Part shown: positions 1 to 6,478 of the stretch, piece after piece
How the letters are laid out: every line of letters starts with the position of its first letter
How positions within the stretch are numbered: the first letter of the stretch is position 1
Source of the DNA: CAYLZO01 sp964387775
GTDB taxonomy: Bacteria; Chloroflexota; Anaerolineae; JAAYZQ01
DNA length: 11,202 nucleotides
Assembly (NCBI GenBank): GCA_964387775.1
Contig: CAYLZO010000182.1
Coordinates: 1-11,202 of the forward strand
Direction of reading: 5' to 3'
Notes under the pieces: model-generated
Seen by the model: the letters and a program-made list of their open reading frames with translations, nothing else
The model's database searches: none
Told to the model about the DNA's origin: nothing
Made by a program: the position numbers and the translations under genes

Positions 1-1
1 C

Positions 2-760
2 GACAGCGACATCCAGGGCGCGTCGCGCAGCACGTATTGGGTGGGCGGCGCGGTGGCCCAGGCGGCGGCGGTCCTGCGCCGGCAGATCGTGGGCACGGCT
101 GCCGAGATGCTGGACTATCATCCCGAGTGGCTGACCCTGACCGCCGACGCGGTGCGCGGCCCCGGCGGGGCAGCGCTGCCGCTGGCCGAGGTCGCCGCCG
201 AGATGGAGCGCATCGGCCTGTCGCGGCGGGTGCGGGGCGTGTTCGGCCCCCAGCTCGGCGCCGAGTTCGAGGCGACGCGGCCCGAGTTCCTGCCTTTCTT
301 TGTCACCGGGGCGCACCTGGCCGAGGTGGACGTCAACGTCGAGACGGGGCAGGTCCGCGTGGTGCGCATCGTGGCGGCCCACGACGTGGGCCGGGCCATC
401 AATCCCCAGGGGGTGCAGGGCCAGGTGGAGGGCGCGGTGCTCATGAGCCTGGGGGCGGCGCTGATGGAGGAGTATATTCCCGGCGTGAGCACCGGCTTTA
501 GTGACTACTACCTGCCCACGGCCCGCTGCACGCCCCAGATCGAGGTCATCCCCGTGGAGGTGCCCAGCCGCTGGGGGCCGCAGGGAGCCAAGGGCCTGGG
601 CGAGGCGGCGACGCTGCCCACGGCGCCGGCGGTGCTGAACGCCATCTATCGCGCCACCGGGGCGCGCATCCGTCGCCTGCCGGCCACCCCCGAGCGGGTG
701 CTGGCGGCAATCAGCCGTCAGCGGTCAGCCATCAGCCATCAGCAATCAGCAATCAGCTAG
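2..760 (+). CDS. Xanthine dehydrogenase/aldehyde oxidase-type molybdenum subunit, C-terminal part (5' end outside window)
   Basis: This is the last 252 residues of a molybdopterin-binding hydroxylase large subunit (xanthine dehydrogenase, CO dehydrogenase, aldehyde oxidase family). These enzymes oxidise purines, aldehydes or related compounds together with FAD and 2Fe-2S subunits. The frame is open from base 2, so the start and more than half of the protein lie to the left. Fragment residues 99-160 have the family's usual stretch (FFVTGAHLAEVDVN, then AAHDVGRAINP and QGQVEGA). Residues 195-202 (GAKGLGEA) carry the GxGE motif whose Glu (fragment residue 201) is the catalytic base in characterised members. 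The substrate cannot be told from this part. The family-like sequence ends near ERVLAAI. The last 15 residues, SRQRSAISHQQSAIS, are encoded by a heptanucleotide repeat and are probably a non-native tail. The gene converges on the threonine aldolase gene and overlaps it by 8 bp. Confidence 0.9.
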   Translation, partial: DSDIQGASRSTYWVGGAVAQAAAVLRRQIVGTAAEMLDYHPEWLTLTADAVRGPGGAALPLAEVAAEMERIGLSRRVRGVFGPQLGAEFEATRPEFLPFFVTGAHLAEVDVNVETGQVRVVRIVAAHDVGRAINPQGVQGQVEGAVLMSLGAALMEEYIPGVSTGFSDYYLPTARCTPQIEVIPVEVPSRWGPQGAKGLGEAATLPTAPAVLNAIYRATGARIRRLPATPERVLAAISRQRSAISHQQSAIS

Positions 761-785
761 GCTCGCTGAAGGCTGATAGCTGATA
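710..785. repeat. Heptanucleotide tandem repeat, seven direct plus three inverted copies
   Basis: Seven perfectly phased 7 bp units of the form RTCAGCN lie at 710-716, 717-723, 724-730, 731-737, 738-744, 745-751 and 752-758. Three units in inverted orientation (GCTGAAG, GCTGATA, GCTGATA) follow at 765-785. Because 21 nt is three units, the plus-strand frame reads a seven-residue repeat (SRQRSAI, SHQQSAI). The array spans the stop codons of both convergent genes and codes for the C-terminal tail of each. Short tandem heptanucleotide repeats are known from cyanobacteria; whether this is the same type of element is not known. Confidence 0.85.
745..784. terminator. Possible bidirectional stem-loop between convergent genes
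   Basis: ATCAGCAATCAGC at 745-757 pairs with GCTGATAGCTGAT at 772-784 in 12 of 13 positions, around a 14 nt loop. It sits exactly at the 3' ends of two convergent genes, where a two-way terminator would be expected. There is no clear T-tract on either side, so factor-independent termination is only inferred. The pairing arises from the heptamer repeat and could be a by-product of it. Confidence 0.4.
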
Positions 786-1817
786 ACTGGCGGCTTTGAT
801 GGCGCGGTCGATGTCGTCGGCGTCGAGGCCGTAGTGGGTCACGGCCCGCAGGCGCCGTCCGCCGATGGGGTTGAGCTTGACGCCCCGGGCGGCCAGCCCG
901 GCCGCAAATTCGGCGGGCGAGGGGGCGTCGGGTGCCAGCTCAAAGATGACGATGTTGGTCTGCACCCGGGCCGGGTCGAGGACGACGCCGGGCAGCGCGG
1001 CCAGCCCTTCGGCCAGGCGGCGGGCGTTGGTGTGGTCCTCGGCCAGGCGGCGGTCGACCATGGTCTCCAGGGCGACGATACCCGCTGCGGCCAACACGCC
1101 GGCCTGCCGCATGCCGCCCCCCAGCACCTTGCGCTGCCGCCGCGCCCGCGCCACAAACTCGGCCGATCCGCAGACCAGCGAGCCCACCGGCGCCGACAGT
1201 CCCTTCGACAGGCAAAAACTCACCGAATCGGCGTCGCGGGCCAGGTCGGCGGCCGGCAGGCCGAGGGCCACGGCGGCGTTGAAAATCCGCGCCCCGTCGA
1301 GGTGGACGGCCAGGCCGTGGCGGTCGGCCAGGGCGCGGACCTGGGCCATGTACGCGGGCGTGAGCACGGCGCCGCCGCAGCGGTTGTGGGTGTTCTCCAC
1401 GCAGAGGAGGCGGGTGCGGGGATAGTGCTCGTTGTCGGGCCGGATGGCGGCCTCGACGTCGGCCAGGTCGAGGGTGCCATCGGGCTGGTTGGGCACGGTG
1501 CAGGGGTGGATGCCGCCCACCGCCGCCGAGCCGCCGGCCTCGAATAAGAACGTGTGGGCCATGTGGCCCATGATGGCTTCCTCGCCCCGGGCGCAGTGGG
1601 CCAGCAGGCAGGACAGGTTGGCCATGGTGCCGCTGGGCACGAACAGGCCGGCCTCCTTGCCCAGGCGCTCGGCAGCCAGGGCCTCCAGGCGGTTGACGGT
1701 CGGGTCCTCGCCGTACACGTCGTCGCCCAGCTCGGCCTCGAACATGGCCCGGCGCATGGCCGGCGTGGGCAGGGTCACGGTGTCGCTGCGCAGGTCTACG
1801 ATTTTGGTCTCGTCCAT
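753..1817 (-). CDS. ltaE: Low-specificity L-threonine aldolase (PLP-dependent)
   Basis: Cytosolic PLP enzyme of the beta-eliminating lyase family that cleaves L-threonine or allo-threonine to glycine and acetaldehyde. It has 354 residues, close to the usual length. The N-terminal DLRSDTVTLPTPAMRRAM is the family hallmark. GDDVYGEDPT (31-40), PSGTMAN (61-67), HLDGARIFNAAVALG (172-186) and SFCLSKGLSAPVGS (200-213) follow, with K205 as the expected PLP lysine. The ATG at 1817 was chosen because DLRSDTVT normally lies next to the start and AAGGAG lies about 10 nt upstream. A longer frame to 1895 adds 26 unrelated residues. The family-like part ends near AIKAA. The last residues (SYQLSAFSEPS) come from inverted copies of the heptamer repeat. 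It has its own candidate promoter and is probably separate from the operon upstream. Confidence 0.93.
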   Translation of the reverse strand: MDETKIVDLRSDTVTLPTPAMRRAMFEAELGDDVYGEDPTVNRLEALAAERLGKEAGLFVPSGTMANLSCLLAHCARGEEAIMGHMAHTFLFEAGGSAAVGGIHPCTVPNQPDGTLDLADVEAAIRPDNEHYPRTRLLCVENTHNRCGGAVLTPAYMAQVRALADRHGLAVHLDGARIFNAAVALGLPAADLARDADSVSFCLSKGLSAPVGSLVCGSAEFVARARRQRKVLGGGMRQAGVLAAAGIVALETMVDRRLAEDHTNARRLAEGLAALPGVVLDPARVQTNIVIFELAPDAPSPAEFAAGLAARGVKLNPIGGRRLRAVTHYGLDADDIDRAIKAASYQLSAFSEPS

Positions 1818-1850
1818 GAGAAACGCTCTCCTTGTCAATTTGCACCGGGT

Positions 1851-1879
1851 ATTGTACTTCAAAAGCCCGTTGGCGACAA
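1851..1879 (-). promoter_or_regulatory. Candidate σ70 promoter for the threonine aldolase gene
   Basis: On the minus strand TTGTCG (1874-1879, 4 of 6 to consensus) and TACAAT (1851-1856, 5 of 6) are separated by exactly 17 nt. The start codon at 1817 lies about 27 nt beyond the predicted transcription start. The site is in the 110 bp gap after the glycosyltransferase gene. It rests on pattern only. Confidence 0.5.
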
Positions 1880-1885
1880 GCGGGC
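1861..1885 (-). terminator. Weak terminator-like hairpin after the GT4 gene
   Basis: Read on the minus strand, GCCCG and TTG pair with CAA and CGGGC around the tetraloop TCGC, with one bulged C, and are followed directly by TTTT (1861-1864). This lies 43 nt beyond the stop of the GT4 gene, so it could end the operon. The stem is short and the T-tract has only four bases. It overlaps the candidate threonine aldolase promoter, so at least one of the two calls may be wrong. Confidence 0.35.
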
Positions 1886-1927
1886 GCCGAGTCATGCCAG
1901 CGGTTGGTGGAGAAAGGGGATGGACCG

Positions 1928-3082
1928 CTAGGCACGGGCGACCAGAGATTGGTACAGGGCCTCGATCCGGTCGGTGTTGGTTTGTGTATCGAATTTTCGG
2001 GATAGCGTGGATGCGTGCCGGGCGAATGCGTTGTGTCTTTCCCGGTCGGCCAGCAGGGTGGCCACGTGGCCGGCCAGTTGCCGGTCCGATTCCGCCAGGT
2101 AGCCGTTGTAATCGTCGATCACCAGGTCGGCGTAGGCTTCGTCGCGGCGGGCGACGATGGGCAAGCCGCAGGTCGCCGCTTCGATGAGGGTCATGGGGTG
2201 GATTTCGCTCAGGGAGGCGGTGACGAACAGGTCGGCCAGCGCGTAGAAGCAGTGGGTATCCGTCCAGGGCACGGCCCCAATGAAGAGGATCTGGCCGAGG
2301 CAGCCGCTGTCTCTTGCGGCTCGCTGCAGACTCGCGCGGCTGCGGCCACTGCCTACGAGGAGTAACTTGAGCCGGGGTTGCTCGCGGAGCAGGGGCAGCA
2401 ACGCCGCCAGCAGCTCCATCACACGCTTTTCCGGGCCCAGCCGGCCGACGAAAAGGAGGACTCGGTCGGTAGCACTGAGCCCGAGTTCACGCCGAACCTG
2501 TCTTTTTTCGGCTTTGGTCAGGGGGCGGGGATAGAATCGGTCGCGGTCCAGGCCGTTGGGGATCACGATGGTCTTTTGTGTAGGCCGGACGGCCTGGACG
2601 TAGCGTTGCGCTTTCCGCGAGGGGCAGACTATGACGTCGTACGGCGAGAGGAAGCGGTGCACGTAACCGCGCACCAGCCCCGGCGGCAGTCGCTCGCCGA
2701 GGGGCAGGTAGTGGCGGTAGGCGGGGTGCAGGGTGTGGGCGGTGTGGACCAGGGGCAGGCCGAAATGGCGGGCGGCGCGGCGGCCGGCCCAGCCCAGGCT
2801 GTACTCGGTGTGGGTGTGGATGAGGTCGAGATTTTCTTCGCGCACCAGCCGGTTGACGGCCCGCTGGTTGGCGAGCCCCAGTCGAAACCCGCTGGCCCGA
2901 TTGAACGGCAAGGAGGGGACCCGGTAGATGGTCCCCTCCTGTTCTTTGCGCGGGCCGTTGGCTACGGTCACGACGACAATCCGGTGGCCGCGCTGCTCCA
3001 GCTCCCCTTTGTGCTGGAGCAGCGACGTGACCACTCCGCTGGCAGTAGGCGTGTAGCAGTCGGCAAAAAGCCCGACGTTCAT
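1928..3082 (-). CDS. Family 4 glycosyltransferase (GT-B fold, retaining)
   Basis: A 384-residue cytosolic or membrane-associated glycosyltransferase that would move a sugar from a nucleotide sugar to an acceptor with retention of configuration. Residues 1-40 (MNVGLFADCYTPTASGVVTS onward) form the first Rossmann strand and glycine-rich acceptor loop. HTHTEYSLG lies at 89-97, NGLDRDRF at 176-183, and FVGRLGPEKR at 211-220, which supplies the Arg and Lys that contact the donor phosphate. The EX7E motif is intact at E293 and E301 (SEIHPMTLIEAATCGLP). The N-terminus resembles diacylglycerol glucosyltransferases (alMGS/DGDG synthase style). The acceptor is inferred to be a lipid or similar, but a polysaccharide acceptor cannot be excluded. 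The ATG overlaps the stop of the upstream gene as ATGA with no Shine-Dalgarno site, which implies translational coupling. Two perfect hairpins lie in its first 60 codons. Confidence 0.88.
   Translation of the reverse strand: MNVGLFADCYTPTASGVVTSLLQHKGELEQRGHRIVVVTVANGPRKEQEGTIYRVPSLPFNRASGFRLGLANQRAVNRLVREENLDLIHTHTEYSLGWAGRRAARHFGLPLVHTAHTLHPAYRHYLPLGERLPPGLVRGYVHRFLSPYDVIVCPSRKAQRYVQAVRPTQKTIVIPNGLDRDRFYPRPLTKAEKRQVRRELGLSATDRVLLFVGRLGPEKRVMELLAALLPLLREQPRLKLLLVGSGRSRASLQRAARDSGCLGQILFIGAVPWTDTHCFYALADLFVTASLSEIHPMTLIEAATCGLPIVARRDEAYADLVIDDYNGYLAESDRQLAGHVATLLADRERHNAFARHASTLSRKFDTQTNTDRIEALYQSLVARA
2911..2940 (-). other. Perfect 11 bp hairpin inside the GT4 coding region
   Basis: AGGAGGGGACC (2911-2921) and GGTCCCCTCCT (2930-2940) are perfect reverse complements around an 8 nt loop. 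The site covers about codons 48-58 of the GT4 gene. No T-tract follows. An RNA role is possible but unproven. Confidence 0.4.
2991..3024 (-). other. Perfect 12 bp hairpin near the start of the GT4 coding region
   Basis: CGCTGCTCCAGC (2991-3002) and GCTGGAGCAGCG (3013-3024) are perfect reverse complements around a 10 nt loop. The hairpin covers codons 20-31 of the GT4 gene and lies 50 nt upstream (in the direction of translation) of the 11 bp hairpin at 2911-2940. Confidence 0.45.
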
Positions 3083-4620
3083 GCCGGCGATTTCAGTTTG
3101 TTTCTATCAAATTTCACGCCGTTTGCCAGCTCGACGCACCTGTAGCCCCCGTCGTAGACGCCGATGCTTTTGTTCTTGACGATGCAGTCGCAGTACATCT
3201 CCAGCAGGTCGCGGTCGTGGGCCAGCAGGTCGATGGCCTGGAGGGTGTGAGGGATGGTCCGCGTTTCGACGGTGCCGTCGCCCAGCTCGGCGCCGCGGAT
3301 GGCGCCCCACATCTCGTGGCCCCCTACCCGCTCGTTAAAGATCTTGGGCACGGGATAAAAAGCCAGTTCGCTGGGCTTGGTGATCATCACATCCACGACG
3401 CGCATGAGGTAGTTGGTGGCATAGACGGCGTGAAAGATGTTGTCGTAGAGGAACACGTGCAGGCCCCGGACCGGGCCGCTGCGGATCTTGTTGGCCAGGG
3501 TTTTGGTCTCTTCCCAGGTGAAATGCGTCTGGAGGGTGTCCTTGTGGGCAGCCAGCTCGGCCTCCAGCCAGTCCCAGTTGTCCTGGTGGTCGCCCAGGTT
3601 GACGAATAGCGCCAGCTTGTCCTGGCGGATGAGGGGCAGACAGTGCTCGATAATGGCCTTGAAGAGGTCGCGCTGGGCGCCGGCGCCGCCCATGGTCAGG
3701 AGAAAGCGTCGCGGCTCGCCGCTGTTCATTCTTCGCAGGCGGGCCGCGCAGTCGGCCTCGACGTTGTGCACGATCTCATGGTCCACGTGGTGGCCGACGT
3801 AGTGGATGGCGTCGGGCGGGATAGGGTTCATGACTTGGCCGCTCTCGTCAAAACCGCGCATCACGCGAAAACCATAGTAGCCGGAGGGCGACTGCACGCC
3901 GTGTTTGGCGCCCTCGGTCAGTTGGAAGGCCATGGGCCAGTTGTCGAACATCATGTCCACGACGTTGGTCATGCCGCCGGCCACGGCGCCCATGCAGTTC
4001 CACATGTGCGAGGTGAGCACCGGCATGTCGCTGGGCAAGGCCTGGTGCAGATTCTTGAACAGCTCACTCATCTTGTAATCTTTGACGTTTGTCTTGAGAA
4101 AGCGCCAGGGCCAGCCCACGATCCAGGTGTTGAGGAACCAGGACAGGCCGGGCAGGGTCGGCTCGCCCGTGGTCACCGGCTCCCAGACGTACTTGTTAAA
4201 GAGCTTGCTGCGCTGTGAAAGTCGTGACCAGCGGCTGTACCAAGTGTTGCACCAGTTGATGACGTCGGTGGTGATGCCGGGGATGGCCAGCAGGTCCAGC
4301 CAGTAGGGGGTAAAGCCCATGGCCCGGGCGCAGGACACGCCGGCCATGGCGATACGGTAGTGGCCGAACCCCATGCGGATGGTGCTGCAAATGACCGCGT
4401 TCTCCTGCTCGATGGGCGCGCCGTGGTCGCCGCGCACGATGTCTTGGACGCCAAAGAGCGGCCCCAGGTACTCATTGTCCACCAGGCTGAGGGTGTAGGT
4501 CTCGTCGGGATCGTAGCCGAACTTGCGGACAAACATCTTCTGCCACTTGACGGCTTGCCGCGAATGGGATTCCTTGATGGCATTGTCATAGACGACAAAG
4601 CGGCCGTCTCGTCTTTTCAT
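3079..4620 (-). CDS. Uncharacterised GT-B-like protein, possible GT28/MurG-type glycosyltransferase
   Basis: A 513-residue protein that I do not recognise as a named family. Residues 79-92 (STIRMGFGHYRIAM) hold a GxGH-type loop after a beta strand, as in the N-terminal domain of MurG and MGDG synthase. FLLTMGGAGAQRDLF (306-320) resembles the start of the second Rossmann domain. DVMITKPSELAFYP (410-423) and RVGGHEMWGAIRG (431-443) sit where those enzymes bind the nucleotide sugar. Residues 123-173 are rich in Trp and aromatic residues between basic ones, which would suit contact with a membrane surface. There is no signal peptide. The ATG at 4620 was chosen because GGGAGA lies 6 nt upstream; a TTG at 4641 would add seven residues without support. 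Its stop overlaps the GT4 start, so the two are probably made together and may act in sequence. The glycosyltransferase role is inferred from motifs; a non-enzymatic role is possible. Confidence 0.6.
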   Translation of the reverse strand: MKRRDGRFVVYDNAIKESHSRQAVKWQKMFVRKFGYDPDETYTLSLVDNEYLGPLFGVQDIVRGDHGAPIEQENAVICSTIRMGFGHYRIAMAGVSCARAMGFTPYWLDLLAIPGITTDVINWCNTWYSRWSRLSQRSKLFNKYVWEPVTTGEPTLPGLSWFLNTWIVGWPWRFLKTNVKDYKMSELFKNLHQALPSDMPVLTSHMWNCMGAVAGGMTNVVDMMFDNWPMAFQLTEGAKHGVQSPSGYYGFRVMRGFDESGQVMNPIPPDAIHYVGHHVDHEIVHNVEADCAARLRRMNSGEPRRFLLTMGGAGAQRDLFKAIIEHCLPLIRQDKLALFVNLGDHQDNWDWLEAELAAHKDTLQTHFTWEETKTLANKIRSGPVRGLHVFLYDNIFHAVYATNYLMRVVDVMITKPSELAFYPVPKIFNERVGGHEMWGAIRGAELGDGTVETRTIPHTLQAIDLLAHDRDLLEMYCDCIVKNKSIGVYDGGYRCVELANGVKFDRNKLKSPA

Positions 4621-4635
4621 GCAATGTCTCCCGTA

Positions 4636-4656
4636 GGGCAAATTGGCGATTTGCCC
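4636..4656 (-). promoter_or_regulatory. 8 bp hairpin between the MalG-type and GT-B-like genes
   Basis: GGGCAAAT (4636-4643) and ATTTGCCC (4649-4656) pair perfectly around a 5 nt loop in the 45 bp gap. No T-tract follows on the minus strand, and the ribosome-binding site of the next gene begins about 5 nt later. It could be a stability or processing site between the transporter and glycosyltransferase parts of the transcript. Confidence 0.4.
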
Positions 4657-4665
4657 GACTCTAGT

Positions 4666-5508
4666 CTAGCCCTTGGTCGCGCCCAGGGTCAGGCCCTCGA
4701 TAAAGTAGCGCTGTAGGAAGATAAAGACCAGCACCGACGGGATCGTCGCCAGCAGCGCGCCGGAGATGATGACCGTCCAGTCCATGACGTATTGGCCCTG
4801 GAGCGTCGCCAGGCCGGCCGTCACCGGCTTGAGCTTGTCGCTGCGCAGCAGGACGATGGCCCACAGGTAGTCGTTAAAAATCCAGGTGAACTCCAAGGTC
4901 GCCAGGGCGGCCAGCGCCGGCACGGTGATGGGCATCATGATCTGCCACCAGATGCGGAACTCGCTGCAGCCGTCGATGCGTGCCGCTTCGATGATCTCGC
5001 CGGGCACGGTGCGCATATAGTTGCGCAGCAGGAAGGTGCAAAAGCCGAGCTGGAAGGCGGTGTGGAAGGCGATGATGCCCCAGTAGGTGTCGTACAGGCC
5101 CAGGGCGTCGGTCAGGCGAAAGACGGGCAGCATCAACACCTGGAAGGGCAGCATCATGCCGCCGACGAACAGGAAGAGCAGCAGCCGGTTGCCGCGGAAC
5201 TTGTAGCGGGCCAGGGCATAACCCGACAGCGAAGACAAAAAGAGGGTAAAGATGAGCGACGGGATGGTGATGATAAAGCTGTTAGGCAGGTAGTAGCTCA
5301 GGCCGCCACGTCGCCAGGCTTCGGCAAAGCTCTCGAAGGAAAGCTCGCTGGGCAGCGAAAAGAAGCCTCGGGTCATAATGTCGGTGTTGGTCCGCATCGA
5401 GGTCAGGATCGCCTGCAAAAAAGGAACCAGCCACAGGAAGGTGATGACCAGCAGCACCACAAAGCCGACGGTCCGCCACGGAGAACTGAAGAATTTTCTC
5501 GTCGTCAT
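4666..5508 (-). CDS. Sugar ABC transporter permease, MalG type
   Basis: Inner-membrane subunit of a carbohydrate uptake (CUT1-type) ABC transporter, 280 residues with about six hydrophobic segments (first at about 13-35). The EAA loop that docks the ATPase is intact: EAARIDGCSEFRIWWQIMMP at 174-193. The ending LTLGATKG is typical of MalG-like permeases. It pairs with the MalF-type gene just upstream to form the pore. Two ATG codons are possible. The one at 5514 leaves only 2 nt after GGGAGG, while the one at 5508 leaves 8 nt, so I prefer 5508. The ribosome-binding site overlaps the stop of the upstream permease, so translation is tightly linked. No ATPase gene lies in the window, which suggests a shared MalK/MsmK-like ATPase. 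The substrate is not readable from the permease. Confidence 0.93.
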   Translation of the reverse strand: MTTRKFFSSPWRTVGFVVLLVITFLWLVPFLQAILTSMRTNTDIMTRGFFSLPSELSFESFAEAWRRGGLSYYLPNSFIITIPSLIFTLFLSSLSGYALARYKFRGNRLLLFLFVGGMMLPFQVLMLPVFRLTDALGLYDTYWGIIAFHTAFQLGFCTFLLRNYMRTVPGEIIEAARIDGCSEFRIWWQIMMPITVPALAALATLEFTWIFNDYLWAIVLLRSDKLKPVTAGLATLQGQYVMDWTVIISGALLATIPSVLVFIFLQRYFIEGLTLGATKG

Positions 5509-5521
5509 GGTCATGTCCTCC

Positions 5522-6406
5522 CTAGTATTCCAATTCGTCTTGCAGCGTGCGGTAGAGGTAGATAAAGATAAAAATCAGGCTGATGAGGAACAGGATGACC
5601 GAGATGGCCGCCCCGTAGCCCATCTTGTAGTTGTTGAAAGCTTCGATGTACATGAAATTGGCCAGCACGCTGGACGAGTTGTACGGTCCGCCTCGAGTCA
5701 TGACCGAGACCAGGTCGAAGGCCCGCAGCGAATCGATAATGCTGATGGTCACGACAATGACGGTCACGGGCGCGAGTAGGGGAAAGATGACGTGCCGAAA
5801 GGTTTGCCACCCTGTGCAGCCATCTACTTTTGAGGCATCCACCAGGCCGGGGTCCACGCCTTGGAGGCCGGCCAGGTAGAGGACCATTACGTAGCCCACC
5901 TGTCGCCAGATGGCGACGACGATGATGGACCACATGACCAGCTTGCTGTCGCTCAACCAGCCTTGCGCAAGCGAGTCCAGGTGGACGGCCCGCAGTGCCT
6001 CGTTGATCAAGCCGTTGGCCGGTTGGTACATCCAGCCCCAGATGAGGCCGCAGACGACCAGCGAAAGCACCATGGGCGAGTAGAAGCTGGCCTTGAAAAA
6101 CTTGGCGCCCGGGATGGCGCGGTTGAGGGCCATGGCCAGCCCCAGACCAGCAACCACCGGAATGGTGATAAAGCTGATGATCCACTTGAGGTTGTTCAGC
6201 AGAGAGATTTTGAACACCGGATCACGGAAGAGGCGCTCGTAGTTGCGCAATCCGATGAACTCGGGGCTGGAAAGCCCATCCCAATTGGTGAGACTCAGGT
6301 AAAAGGTGTAGAACATCGGCCCGATGACCCAGATCAGGTAGATGATCAGGGGCACGATCAGGAACAACCAGGGTGTCAACTTGGTGCGAGTTCGACGGTC
6401 AAGCAT
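5522..6406 (-). CDS. Sugar ABC transporter permease, MalF type
   Basis: The partner permease of the CUT1-type importer, 294 residues. The first hydrophobic segment (12-36) follows a basic N-terminus (MLDRRTRTKL). NWDGL at 41-45 and FIGLRNYERLF at 50-60 are typical of this subunit. The EAA loop is present in a slightly altered form at 189-210 (VDASKVDGCTGWQTFRHVIFPL), with Asp-Ala-Ser where Glu-Ala-Ala is common. The ATG at 6406 has a strong GAGGAGG 8 nt upstream. An upstream GTG at 6451 would put coding sequence through a perfect hairpin and was rejected. The gene follows the binding-protein gene after 72 bp that contain the stem-loop, and it precedes the MalG-type gene by about 13 bp. Confidence 0.93.
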   Translation of the reverse strand: MLDRRTRTKLTPWLFLIVPLIIYLIWVIGPMFYTFYLSLTNWDGLSSPEFIGLRNYERLFRDPVFKISLLNNLKWIISFITIPVVAGLGLAMALNRAIPGAKFFKASFYSPMVLSLVVCGLIWGWMYQPANGLINEALRAVHLDSLAQGWLSDSKLVMWSIIVVAIWRQVGYVMVLYLAGLQGVDPGLVDASKVDGCTGWQTFRHVIFPLLAPVTVIVVTISIIDSLRAFDLVSVMTRGGPYNSSSVLANFMYIEAFNNYKMGYGAAISVILFLISLIFIFIYLYRTLQDELEY

Positions 6407-6416
6407 AGCGCCCAAC

Positions 6417-6434
6417 CTCCTCTCAAAAGAGGAG
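6417..6434 (-). promoter_or_regulatory. Alternative hairpin that would cover the MalF-gene ribosome-binding site
   Basis: On the minus strand CTCCTCT and AGAGGAG pair perfectly around TTTG. The second arm is the Shine-Dalgarno region of the MalF-type gene. The first arm is also the 3' arm of the larger stem-loop at 6429-6460, so the two structures exclude each other. This is seen in the sequence; the switching role is inferred. Confidence 0.4.
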
Positions 6435-6460
6435 CCCGTGAGATTTCCCACGGGCTCCTC
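6425..6460 (-). terminator. 12 bp stem-loop plus short T-tract between binding-protein and permease genes
   Basis: GAGGAGCCCGTG (6429-6440) and CACGGGCTCCTC (6449-6460) are perfect reverse complements around an 8 nt loop, followed by TTTT on the minus strand (6425-6428). It begins 18 nt after the binding-protein stop codon. In many importer operons such a structure partly ends transcription or protects the upstream mRNA, so that far more binding protein than permease is made. The short T-tract fits a leaky terminator. Confidence 0.75.
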
Positions 6461-6478
6461 GTCTCGTACGGCGAGGGA

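Noticed and set aside
710..758. CRISPR array
   Set aside because: Units are 7 bp and contiguous, with no spacers and no cas genes.
1818..1895. N-terminal extension of threonine aldolase
   Set aside because: The extension runs through the candidate promoter and has no family similarity. The ATG at 1817 has a good ribosome-binding site.
6407..6451. GTG start for the MalF-type permease within the stem-loop
   Set aside because: No Shine-Dalgarno site; it would code through a perfect hairpin. The ATG at 6406 has GAGGAGG at 8 nt.
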